DNA from: Drosophila persimilis
Taxonomy: Eukaryota > Arthropoda > Insecta > Diptera > Drosophilidae
Direction of reading: 5' to 3'
DNA: 64,000 nt
Assembly: GCF_003286085.1 (NCBI RefSeq)
Contig: NW_020825298.1
Coordinates: 7,874,001 to 7,938,000 of the forward strand
Below are positions 32,151 to 41,076 of the stretch, piece by piece. Every line of letters starts with the position of its first letter. Position 1 is the stretch's first letter. The translations under genes were made by a program, and so were the position numbers. The notes beneath the pieces were generated by a model. The model was given only the letters and a program-made list of their open reading frames with translations, ran no database searches and was not told the DNA's origin.

Positions 32151-32454
32151 TTATTCCAAACACTTAGCTTCACATTCAGCCTGAGAATTGAAGCGATTGT
32201 CATTGCCACCGCATCCGCCATAAATGAACTCCTCGCATGTCCTTCCATTGTAGGACCAACTGGGAATGTAGGCCAGACAGGCCCTAACCCCATCTCCATT
32301 CTGGGAATATGGAAGTCCACAAATAGCTATCGAAATCAAAGGATATACTTCAGTTATAGGACAGTATGAAATCTCAGGAGGACAGACCGTTCTTCAGGCA
32401 CAAGGAACTAGCCACAAAGGTAGCGAACACAACCAGCAGCAGCAGGAACTTCAT
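32151..32454 (-). CDS. Kz7: secreted Kunitz-domain protein, P1 Leu
   Basis: 80 residues. Exons: 32454-32388 and 32326-32151, phase-1 intron with donor GTCTGT. The signal exon begins MKFLLLLVVFATFVASS. Spacing 13-13-7-12-3 as in Kz6. The first loop contains NGDG and P1 is Leu, suggesting a chymotrypsin- or elastase-like target. Its second-exon end (CEAKCLE) is like Kz4. The minus-strand TATAAA (32491-32496) lies only 37 bases from the ATG, because 41 bases present in the Kz6 leader are missing here, so the 5' UTR should be very short. Confidence 0.88.
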
Positions 32455-32490
32455 TTTAATGTGAGCTAAAGCTAGGGAACAGTTGCACAC

Positions 32491-32496
32491 TTTATA
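32491..32496 (-). promoter_or_regulatory. Kz7 TATA box close to the start codon
   Basis: Minus-strand TATAAA. A start about 30 bases downstream would leave a leader of about 10 bases before the ATG at 32454. Confidence 0.6.
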
Positions 32497-32689
32497 CGAA
32501 ATTACAATGAATGTAATCAGCCAACCCTTAACCTAGACGAGCGCCGTGTTGTAACGACTCGGTGTTCATTCTATTAAGTCTCCGAACTCGCATTATCATT
32601 GTGTGATCATTAGGGAGAAAAACTCATAAGTACTGTAATCTGATTCCGACAATGTTCACCAGATTCATTAATCTTACATGTTCCCAAGG

Positions 32690-33130
32690 AAATTTTGATA
32701 GACGCAGTCTTCTCAATAAGGTCATCCAAGCTTAAAACAGTAGCCTCAGAAGAGTACGAGTACGGATCTCACTGGGAGAGAGCAGGCGGTGGAGAGAGAC
32801 ACAGAGAGGCGGCGAGACGTAGGTGGAACTTATCTTCTTTATTCTGGTTGATCAGAATATTCTTTATATTTCGGGGTTTATAGATTTCTCTAAATGTAAA
32901 AAAATAGGTGAACTTTTATGTTTATATGAATTGTCTATTTTTCACAAATTTCACAATAGTTTTAGGGATTCTTTTTTGTCTTCCAAAACGAAAAGTTTCC
33001 TTAATTCTGAAAGCTTTCAATGTGGAATGTTTTTCCCAATAACGCAATGAATATATCCAATGTAATCTAGTAATTCAAATTGTAATTCAATAAAACACTT
33101 TATTCTATTTCTCATATGTAAATCATATCA
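32690..33130. other. Spacer between Kz7 and Kz8
   Basis: AT-rich, with no gene seen. It holds a minus-strand AATAAA (TTTATT near 33098) suitable as the Kz8 polyadenylation signal. Confidence 0.6.
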
Positions 33131-33155
33131 GAGTCGAAATGGGGTAGGGGATTAG

Positions 33156-33473
33156 TTATTCCTTGCACTTTTCCTCACATTCCGCTTGGCTGCCAAATTT
33201 ATTATCGTTGCCACCGCAGCCGCCATAGACGAACTCCGAGCACTGATTGCTGTCGGCGTAGTAGCTCCACTTCGGCATGAACGCAGCGCACTTGATCAGA
33301 CCATTGCCATCGACGCCAGCCTCAAGCTCGCAGATGGCTAAAAAGGAGAACATTCAAGTTGGGAATGGCAATCTGTTTCGAATAGAATCTCTCCCTGTAG
33401 ACTTACGATCCTTCAAGGCCAGGGTTAGGCCCAGCATGGCAAATATCAGGCCGAAAATAGCAAGGAACTTCAT
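33156..33473 (-). CDS. Kz8: secreted Kunitz-domain protein, P1 Ala
   Basis: 82 residues. Exons: 33473-33407 and 33337-33156, phase-1 intron with a consensus GTAAGT donor at the same place where Kz4-Kz7 have odd donors. The signal exon begins MKFLAIFGLIFAMLG and ends LTLALKD. Spacing 13-15-7-12-3, with first loop ELEAGVDGNGLIK and core YGGCGGNDNKF. P1 is Ala (CAAFMPKW), which would favour elastase-like enzymes. Promoter: TATATA at 33558-33563, CTTATC at 33591-33596 and GAGGGTC at 33615-33621. Confidence 0.9.
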
Positions 33474-33557
33474 TGTGGAATTGATTTTTTGAAAGTACAA
33501 ACTCTTCCAGCTGCTGTGGAACGACGACTAATGCCCATCGAAGGTCTAACACCGAGC

Positions 33558-33621
33558 TATATACGCTTTCGCAGACTGGAACACGGGCTGCTTATCGATG
33601 TGCTCGTGAACCGCGAGGGTC
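33558..33621 (-). promoter_or_regulatory. Kz8 promoter: TATA, GATA-type core and GAGGGTC
   Basis: TATATA 85 bases before the start codon, followed upstream by CTTATC and GAGGGTC in the same order as in the Kz1 promoter. Confidence 0.55.
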
Positions 33622-33777
33622 ATTAACAAGTGCTTGTTAAAATACTAAGTAAATATACATAGTTTGTATGTGTATTGTGGGTAGGTACTACATTTGTGTG
33701 GGGATGGGAGATGACTTAATTGCTTGGTCGGGAGGCCATTAATAAACCTATATACTATGCGCTAAATAAACTATAGT

Positions 33778-34167
33778 TTAGGCACTGCCACCGCTGCTCT
33801 CCGTAGTCACATCACTGTCGCTGCTCTGTGGTTCTGTGGTCGCAGAGATTTCAGTGACTGCCGCACGGCCCAGGCAGGCCTTCTCGCACAGATCCTTGCT
33901 CTCGAAGTTGTTTCCATTACCGGCACATCCACCGTAGACGAACTCCTCGCAGGCCTGGGTATCCACATTGTAGGCATACCGATAGAATAGGGCAAAACAG
34001 CGTCCCGTCTCCTTGGGCTGGTGGCAATCCTCGGGAACATCCACAACTTTCTCTCCCGAAACAGAGTCCTGCTTCTCAACGACCACATCGGAGGGTGGGG
34101 CTGCTAGGGTGCTCACCAGGAGTAGGGCACTGGCGATGACCAGAATAAAGCTGTATCTGTAGCACAT
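33778..34167 (-). CDS. Kz9: intronless secreted Kunitz protein with Ser/Thr-rich tail, P1 Phe
   Basis: 129 residues in a single open frame, the only intron-free member. An N-terminal signal peptide (MCYRYSFILVIASALLLV) is followed by an acidic linker, then a canonical Kunitz domain with spacing 8-15-7-12-3 at about residues 48-98 (YGGCAGNGNNF). P1 is Phe (CFALFYRY), pointing to a chymotrypsin-like target. A roughly 30-residue tail rich in Ser, Thr and Glu follows the last cysteine and could be O-glycosylated. TATTTAAG on the minus strand at 34220-34227 is a good TATA box, 53 bases from the ATG. Either this gene lost the shared phase-1 intron or it is an older branch. Confidence 0.9.
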   Translation of the reverse strand: MCYRYSFILVIASALLLVSTLAAPPSDVVVEKQDSVSGEKVVDVPEDCHQPKETGRCFALFYRYAYNVDTQACEEFVYGGCAGNGNNFESKDLCEKACLGRAAVTEISATTEPQSSDSDVTTESSGGSA

Positions 34168-34219
34168 TTCGTTTCCGTTGGGCGACTGCGAATGACAACA
34201 GCACTGTGCCGTAACGAGG

Positions 34220-34227
34220 CTTAAATA
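34220..34227 (-). promoter_or_regulatory. Kz9 TATA box
   Basis: Minus-strand TATTTAAG 53 bases before the start codon. Confidence 0.55.
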
Positions 34228-34229
34228 CC

Positions 34230-34930
34230 CCTCATACTACTCATATATCGTGGTGCGTCACCAGAGCCGCCAACACCCGCTCACGTACTCCATAGCTATT
34301 GCTCTTTTTGTGTGCCTTTTTTATATCGGATCGGATTGGAGTATTTGCCCAACTGATTCGTTGTCGCATGTAAATCACGGCACCGATGTCGCTCAGACGA
34401 CTCTGTCTGTTCCGAGAAACTTTCGCAGTGTCCAACCTTCGCTGCAGTTCAATGCTCCAGCCAATAGCCAACATATTAATAATGGCCCGGCTTTTGATAT
34501 GCTAAGTATATAAAATCATATTCCGATACGAGCAAACGAGTAGTTTCCGCAAAGCTCGATGATAGCTACGATAGTCACGTAAAGAAGGCGGAACGGGGTG
34601 TGGTGTGAACCAATGGATCACCAGGTGATTATCAGGTGTTTTCACGTCTCACTAAGTGATTGATCAACTACGAACACGAACCCGCCATAGAGTTATTCAA
34701 ATAGAAACGATGATTGTTCTTGGGGAAAGACTGTAAACTATAGTTCTTATAATATAAGTACGATGTAATCGATGTTTTAGTACTTTGGGGTTGTTATGTT
34801 TTATAACTCCTTCGAGAACATTTATTAACTGAAATAATTTCTTCGCTCTATTTATTCCTTTGTTGTATCTATGCCTTTTCTCCATAAATCTCATATCCTA
34901 TCTATAATTAATGGATCGATCTTCCACTGA
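34230..34930. other. Spacer between Kz9 and Kz10
   Basis: No supported gene. It holds a few GTGATTATCAGGTG-like stretches near 34620-34640 and AT-rich sequence. A minus-strand AATAAA (TTTATT at about 34821 and 34850) could end Kz10. Confidence 0.5.
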
Positions 34931-34937
34931 TCTCGAT

Positions 34938-35376
34938 TCACTTTTTGATGAGGCAAGCATCCTCGCAGGTCTGACGGAAGCCCCAGCGATTGTCATTGCC
35001 CCGACAACCACCAAACTTGAAGGTCTGACACGAATTTGTATCCTTGTTGTAGTAGAATCGATCCAGACTCATGCGGCAGGGACCCGGGTCCAAGGGTTGC
35101 AGGCACTTGGGATCTGTTGTAGGATAAGCGGAATATTGGCTCTAAATTGTGTCATTGGAATATGGAACGCCCAAACGAACCTTGCTGTTGTCGCTGCTGT
35201 TGGGGTTTCACTGTGGTCGGATTGGGAGCCTGATTTCCTACTGGATTGGGCTGTATCTGGGCTACTATTCCCGGACTATTGCTATTTTTGCTGGATGTGG
35301 CTGCCGCCTGTGTCTGTTGCATCAGGCTGAACAAAAGAAGTGTCGCTCCAAAGCACAAAAACTGGGTCATCCGCAT
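34938..35376 (-). CDS. Kz10: secreted Kunitz protein with Gln/Pro/Asn-rich linker, P1 Arg
   Basis: 123 residues. Exons: 35376-35181 and 35113-34938, phase-1 intron with a non-consensus GTTCGT donor. The signal peptide (about residues 1-25) is followed by some 40 residues rich in Ser, Asn, Pro and Gln ending in QQQRQQQ, then the Kunitz domain with spacing 8-15-7-12-3. The core reads FGGCRGNDNRW, with Trp in place of the usual Phe. P1 is Arg (CRMSLDRF), so a trypsin-like target is expected. An ATG two codons downstream could also serve as start. The exon 1 frame continues open past the donor for nine codons, so the donor choice rests on phase and on restoring the domain. Confidence 0.85.
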
Positions 35377-35439
35377 GATTTTGCCTTTGTCTGTGGTACT
35401 GATAACTGATCGTTAATAGCTGCAAATGTGAACTGAACT

Positions 35440-38236
35440 GAACGAAATGTTCTATATTCATATTTTGAGCCGAGTTCAGTGATGGTTATAGCAGTATAGG
35501 TGTAGCTCTCATATCTCTCTCCCTGTCTCTCTCTCATGTTTGCCCTGTGCTAAGCTAAGCGAAGCGTTTAACTCAAATTGAGCGCGAGAAATATTAATTA
35601 TGTGATTTACATAAATAGAGAGATTTTATAGTATGATGATGTGCTGGCTCTCAGGTACAGTCGAAGGTTAGAGATGGAGGAAAAATCAAAAGGTACTAAA
35701 ACTCAAATATGTATTGGGATTGTTCTGAAAAATGAGATAGTTTCCCAACAGGTCCTAAAAAAACGTTTGCTTATATTTCATGTACAATCCATCCGTCATA
35801 TTCATCACTAGCTAATTTCTTCTAAAATTGAAGAAACTCTGTTGAATGTTGAGCAAACAAAATTAAATGGGAAATGGAAATAGTCCCGGTGATTGCCCCG
35901 AAGTCTAGAATACTTAGAACTCCTTTCACTAAACGCGAAATAGGCTAAATAATAATAATGAAACCGCGAAATTTTCCAGTTGAAAAAAGATGTTAAAATC
36001 TATTACGCTTTAAGCAGCCAAAATTTAACGACAGACAAATATTTTCGATTCCAAGATTAGGAGAACTGCTTCTTTTTTTCCCTTTAGATTTTCTAAGAAT
36101 ATAAAAAATTCCCCGAATCGTTCAAGGTTGATACCGAGATTGAGATAAGGAATAAAATCAATAGCTGTGTTTTTTTGCCAATTATATATTCCCATCACAG
36201 CTGAGTAGAATTTATCAGCTGATTGACAGATGAATAACCAATTAGCACTTGGAAAAAGAAAGAAGATAACTTAGATGCTTGGGCACGTAGTGTAAGTGTT
36301 TCCCGAATGCGTTTGATTGGGCGTAGGTCTGGGTAATGTGTCGTGTAATGTGGGTATAACAGCAACACATGAACTCTGCCATTAACATTAACATTAACTG
36401 CAACAATTTGCATAGCAAATTTCAAGTAAGGGACTCAAGTTGGGCATGGCTAATGCTAGCTGAGACAAATATTATCTGTACGAGTATTGCACTCCGGGGG
36501 GCTCATTAAAATTGCATTGCCAATTGTCTGTACTGAAGAGAGTAAAGGACTATGACAGACATGCTCCAGCTGCAGCTCATCAGGGCTCAGGGCTCGGTGC
36601 TCAGGGCAGCAGTCATAATTAGAGTCATATTAGGGCCAAGAGAAGATGGTCAACACAAAACGTTAGCAGGTGTTAATACATGGCGCAAATTCAATTATCG
36701 CTCAATGATGAGACATGGCATGGCCCTCCTTCTTGATGGTACGAGTATGATGATGTTGATGAGGTGTTATCCGTAGAGGGAGTACTATTTATTCATTAGC
36801 TCACAAGGACAGTGAGAGTGAGGGGCCAGTGATGGAATGGACGGGAATGGAGTGGCCAAAATGTGACGCTCATGTGTGTGAAAATGTCTGTCTGAGGTGA
36901 CAATTCAGTTAACTGTTTAATTTACTTGAAATAATTGAAATGTTGCCCGTTCTGAGCGCCCAGATGTTAATTGTCTCTCTCTCCCTCTATCTCTGAACTA
37001 CGTTTAATTACTAAATTAGGGACTTGGACTAGAGAAAATGCCCTGTGCCAAATCGGTATTTATTGCCTGATTCAATTAACTAGACCTTAAACGAGTGACG
37101 GCCCAAACAAAGTCCCCAGAGTCTCTCGATTACCATAGCCGTGGGGCGGAAACCCCAGAGATATCCAGTGAAAATGAGTGAAAGAGAGGTACACTGAGAG
37201 AAAGAAATAGAGGGAGAGCAAGCCAAAGAGAGAGACATAGAGACAGAGAGAGCAAAAAACACTGTCAATTCTTATTCCTCTCTGAAGCTCAACCTCAACG
37301 TTGAAACCGAAACTCAAATTGAAACTGAAATTGAAATCTCGTTTCTCGCTGGCAATCCACCAACATTGTCAATCTTTAGTACGTACATATATATGTATAT
37401 ATTCCATACAGATACACTTGTTATTTTGTATTGAGAGATTCGAATTGTTGTTGCCATTGATATGCGGAACATGTTTTTGTTTTTGTTGCCTTTTGCCGTC
37501 AAGTCTTTTTTACGTCATCTCTCTCTGTGCGAGCGGTGTTTATTATGAGAGCGATTGTAGGGTATGTTCGTTTGGGAAGGCATATAGGATGCTGATCTCT
37601 ATAGATCGTATAGGTGAAAAATAGAAGAGATATAATATAAGAGAAAAGGAATAGGACTATCTTATTCACATTCAATATATGATGTACCCAGTACTTTCAG
37701 AGAGCGATTGTTATTGCTTGATCACATATCGATAAAAAATATACATAGATTTAAAATCACGTAACGTGGGCTACCTTTTGAATAAATTAAATTACCAAAT
37801 AAGATTATCTTACGAAAAAGATAGAATTCAATTTACTGAAGTCCATTTTCAATCAAACAATAATGGAATAATATAGTTTTATAATCAATCGAATGAAGAA
37901 CCTTTTACGAACTCAAACATTCGCCTTTCGGAGAATTTTTTTACCTTGCTCTCACAATGCTATAGGAAAATATAGACTAATTGGCTTCAGACCTGCAAAG
38001 TCTAAGCATCGTGCCAGCCGAGTAGGTAGCACCTTTGTTTCCACTGCCTAACCTCTCCACACTTTGCCATTAACTTGGTCAATGTTGAATGCTGGCAAAA
38101 AAACAAAGCATAACAACATTTGAACGAATTTGTAAACACACAAATCGGCGGTGAGACAGCCTGAGCCCCGTTTGATGCTCAGTGAGTTGCTGGCCAAAGA
38201 ACGTGACGGTTGACTGAATGAGTGCCTGAGAGTGAC
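35440..38236. other. 2.8 kb spacer between Kz10 and Kz11
   Basis: No gene supported on either strand. Contains CT/GA-rich stretches (near 35515 and 36977), a GAGAGA region at 37177-37255, and short TA runs near 37385. It separates the dense minus-strand Kunitz array from the three more divergent members. Confidence 0.6.
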
Positions 38237-38571
38237 ATGATGGATGCTCGATGGCTCCTTGTGGGTCTGGGGTACTGGCTATTGCTGCAAGTGATCATCC
38301 CACTGCCACAGACAGATGCAGCCTCGAAGCGAGGTAGAAGAACCATTGAACAATATAATTTTTCCGACTAATTGTAATTCATTTATATAATCGTACAGTG
38401 AAATTGTGCCTGCAGCCAACGATCAGTGGAAGGTGCTTTGGCTATGTGGAGAGCTATGCCTACAATCCCCTGAAGCGACAGTGCGAGCCCTTCATCTACG
38501 GCGGATGTGGCGGCAACGACAATCGCTTTACGAACAAGGCCGAGTGCGAGTTTAGCTGCCGTGATGTTTGA
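38237..38571 (+). CDS. Kz11: secreted Kunitz inhibitor on the opposite strand, P1 Phe
   Basis: 89 residues, the only Kunitz gene here on the plus strand. Exons: 38237-38333 and 38399-38571, phase-1 intron with donor GTAGAA. The start could be either of two adjacent ATGs (38237 or 38240). The signal peptide is MMDARWLLVGLGYWLLLQ and following. A canonical domain with spacing 8-15-7-12-3 follows, with YGGCGGNDNRF at its core. P1 is Phe (CFGYVESY), suggesting a chymotrypsin-like target. It ends 76 bases from the end of Kz12, tail to tail. By memory this could be the CG2816 counterpart, but I cannot verify it. Confidence 0.9.
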
Positions 38572-38646
38572 ATTTAGACACGAGACACGAGTATTAAAAA
38601 CAACGCAAACAGAATTGTTTCAAACAAAAAAATCCTTAACGTATAT

Positions 38647-39011
38647 TCATTTTGTGGTTTCATTGCCACCAGATCGACTGCGCCACTTAACATGTTTTAT
38701 GCTGTTGCATATCTTCTCGCAGTCCTCGAGGCTGGCGAAGAGCCGCTTATTGCCGCAGCCCAAAAATCGGCAATGCTGCGTTTCCACATCAAAGTAGATT
38801 CCCAAAGTGCTCGGCACACAGAGTCCATTCGTGCTGGGCTGCACCGTGCAGAGATCACCTAATCACAAAATTATACAAAATTAGTTGGAACATTGTGGGA
38901 ATATGCTTTCAGAAAACACTTACGGGAGCGTGCCTCGATTGCTTGGTCCTGGATCATTGTCAGGATCACACAGAGCCACACGGTTATCCTCAGTTGGCTG
39001 TTGGCTTTCAT
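38647..39011 (-). CDS. Kz12: divergent Kunitz-like secreted protein, P1 Val, shortened core
   Basis: 99 residues. Exons: 39011-38924 and 38858-38647, phase-1 intron with GTAAGT donor. The signal-type N-terminus is MKANSQLRITVWLCVILTMI. Six cysteines with spacing 9-15-4-11-3: the stretch between the third and fourth is only RFLG, three residues short, and the usual YGG is absent. The C4-C5 segment is one residue short. P1 is Val. A basic tail of about 20 residues follows. The disulfide pattern may still form, but the second binding loop must differ. It is intact, so a functional divergent member is more likely than a pseudogene. Confidence 0.85.
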
Positions 39012-39660
39012 TTTGGGAATACTTTTGAATCGCGGATTGGAAGTATCCAAGCTATTGTACAGATTCTTTGAACCTTTTTAAACTCTCCTCCTGGAGAAGC
39101 TGATCAGATCTGATATTCCTTTTGGTTTAACTGTATACTTTTCCACTGTCAGCTCTGGCACAGTTGATACAGCTCTGTGGCCTCTGGTACAGTTTTACTC
39201 TCTCTGGTAATGGAAACACTGCCAATTCTGTTGTTTTTTAAGTCAAATGCGAGTACAAATGCGCAGCAGCCGCTCGTCGCCATATATAAGAGACCGAACG
39301 TAGTGTCTGTCGATTCTACAACGATTGGGATTTCAACCTCTAGTATATAGCTATTGCCGATGATCGACCGATCTACACACGTCCGTCTGGCAATGTTTCG
39401 TATTTCGTTTTCTTGATTTCTGAATGGAATTTATGGGTTTTTTATACCCAAAAGGTCTGCAAAGTTCAGCTACAGTCCACGAACCCAAGTCGAAAATTCA
39501 GACAACAGCCAAGGGATTATCGTTCGGTTTTTTGCAATTTCTGTTTGCAGATATGAAATATTTTCCCTTCTCTAAGTTGTAGTGGTCCTTTCTGGACTTT
39601 GGCTGAGGTAATTTTGGAAATTTTTCGCAAGAGACACAAGAAATAACGCAATTTCTATAC
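39012..39660. other. Spacer with an orphan plus-strand TATA promoter
   Basis: No complete gene recognised. TATATAAG at 39283-39290 is a strong TATA box on the plus strand. The first ATG after it (39360) opens only an 18-codon frame. A good acceptor (pyrimidines then TTTGCAG, ending at 39551) lies downstream. The transcript it would make was not resolved. Confidence 0.4.
39283..39290 (+). promoter_or_regulatory. Orphan TATA box
   Basis: TATATAAG in an otherwise GC-richer context, pointing away from Kz12 and toward the coding-like segment near 39.7-40.1 kb. No gene could be tied to it with confidence. Confidence 0.4.
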
Positions 39661-39861
39661 CACAGTTTTGGTCACTGACTGGAGCTGGAGCGTCTGGCGT
39701 TTGGATTGTCGCGAACTCGACTCGAAACCTCGAACAAAAGCCACCAGAAGGCACACATATTTGTAATCAGGCCGCTTCTGCCGCCGTCGCTGCCGCAGCT
39801 GCTGCTTCTGCTGCTGCTGCTGCTGCCACCGATAACTGATAAGGCCCAAAACGACATGACA

Positions 39862-40113
39862 CTACGCCGCGTCCAGCGCTTTTTGCATGTGATCAATAAT
39901 GATGCTCATGATGTCGTCGATGAGGACGGGAACGAGGATTGACTTTCCGGCTAAAACTGGCGAGTGCCTGTTGCAGAAGGCCGAAATAATCATCGAGGTG
40001 CTCCCAACGAAACAAAAATACAACCAACTGATAGGCCAAAAAGTACAGACAAATCGAATTGGTGATACCCTTACTATACAGCTCATAGAACACATCAGAT
40101 ATCCCATATGAAA
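39862..40113 (-). pseudogene. Coding-like fragment with a frame break, strand uncertain
   Basis: On the minus strand, one frame reads FYELYSKGITNSICLYFLAY and goes on through a hydrophobic, membrane-like stretch up to about 39945. The adjacent frame then reads VLIDDIMSIIIDHMQKALDA and stops at 39862. A one-base shift would join them. No splice pair fits such a short gap, so it is a decayed gene, a sequencing error or chance. The complementary plus-strand frames also look protein-like, so the strand is not settled. No family is recognised. Confidence 0.3.
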
Positions 40114-40119
40114 AGCCAA

Positions 40120-40650
40120 TAGTTATTTAGTTGTACAGAGATATTTTTCAAAAACCATCTAGTGCTTTAAAAAGATGAAACATATATTCGGAAAATTATG
40201 AAAACTAACTACAAAACAGTCCACTAATGTCCAAATTTAAGAAAGAGTTTACAGATTTCCAGCAAGAAAATTTAAGGAATGTATGGAATGTAATTCCTCA
40301 CTAAATATCGCTGTTGGATACACATCGTTCATATTTATTTTCAAATAAATACTCGTAGTCTTTATAGATCTTCTCCCAAACCGAACGCACTCCTTTGCTT
40401 ATAGAGTACATACAATATAATAATCCTAGTCTTGTTCAATGTTCAAGCGACTTGTGCGAACTGTCAAGCCACATGCTACATAGCCAATAAATCCGATAGT
40501 GCTACAAAATAAATACAATTACCTCACGGGTCATGAGGGGGCAGAACAGAACATTCCCAGAATTTATAGATTACGGATTAGACGCAATTTGTTAGCTGTT
40601 CAGACGCTGACGCGATGCTGATATTTTTTTTATTCAACAAACTCTCTCCG
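40120..40650. other. AT-rich spacer before Kz13
   Basis: No gene seen. A minus-strand AATAAA (TTTATT near 40628) probably serves Kz13. Confidence 0.55.
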
Positions 40651-40663
40651 AATCGTAATCATC

Positions 40664-41076
40664 TCAACCTTCGTTCACATACAAATCCTTGTTGCGTCTA
40701 ACGCCATGGACACAGGTGGCGACGCAGTCCTGGATATCGCCGAAGCTCTGGCCCGGCGTCGAGTGGCATGCCCCAATCGAGTACATCTGGCAGTCCAAGG
40801 TGGCGGGATCGTAGTAGAAGCCCTCGATCTGGATGGTGCAAATACCCAGAGACCGCGGCGGTGGCTGCTTACAAATATCTGACGAAGCACAACAGAAGCT
40901 CATAAGAAATGTGGGTCGGAAATGGACCGACCCTCTTCCTCCCACTACTCACTCGGTATCACGGGCAGGCCTGGGGGCAAGAAACGTGCCTCTATGGGCT
41001 GTAGGCTCCCCAGCGACAGCAGCACCAGCCCCAGCACCAGCGATAGCCTAACGAACGCAGGCATACTTCGAGACAT
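40664..41076 (-). CDS. Kz13: divergent Kunitz-like secreted protein, P1 Thr
   Basis: 112 residues. Exons: 41076-40953 and 40878-40664, phase-1 intron with GTGAGT donor. Signal peptide about residues 1-30 (SLVLGLVLLSLGSL) followed by RFLPPGLPVIP. Six cysteines with spacing 10-15-7-13-3. The core is YSIGACHSTPGQSF rather than YGGCGGN..F, and P1 is Thr. These changes suggest altered or lost protease inhibition while keeping the fold. A second in-frame ATG four codons downstream could be the start. It is the last Kunitz gene before cutlet. Confidence 0.83.
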
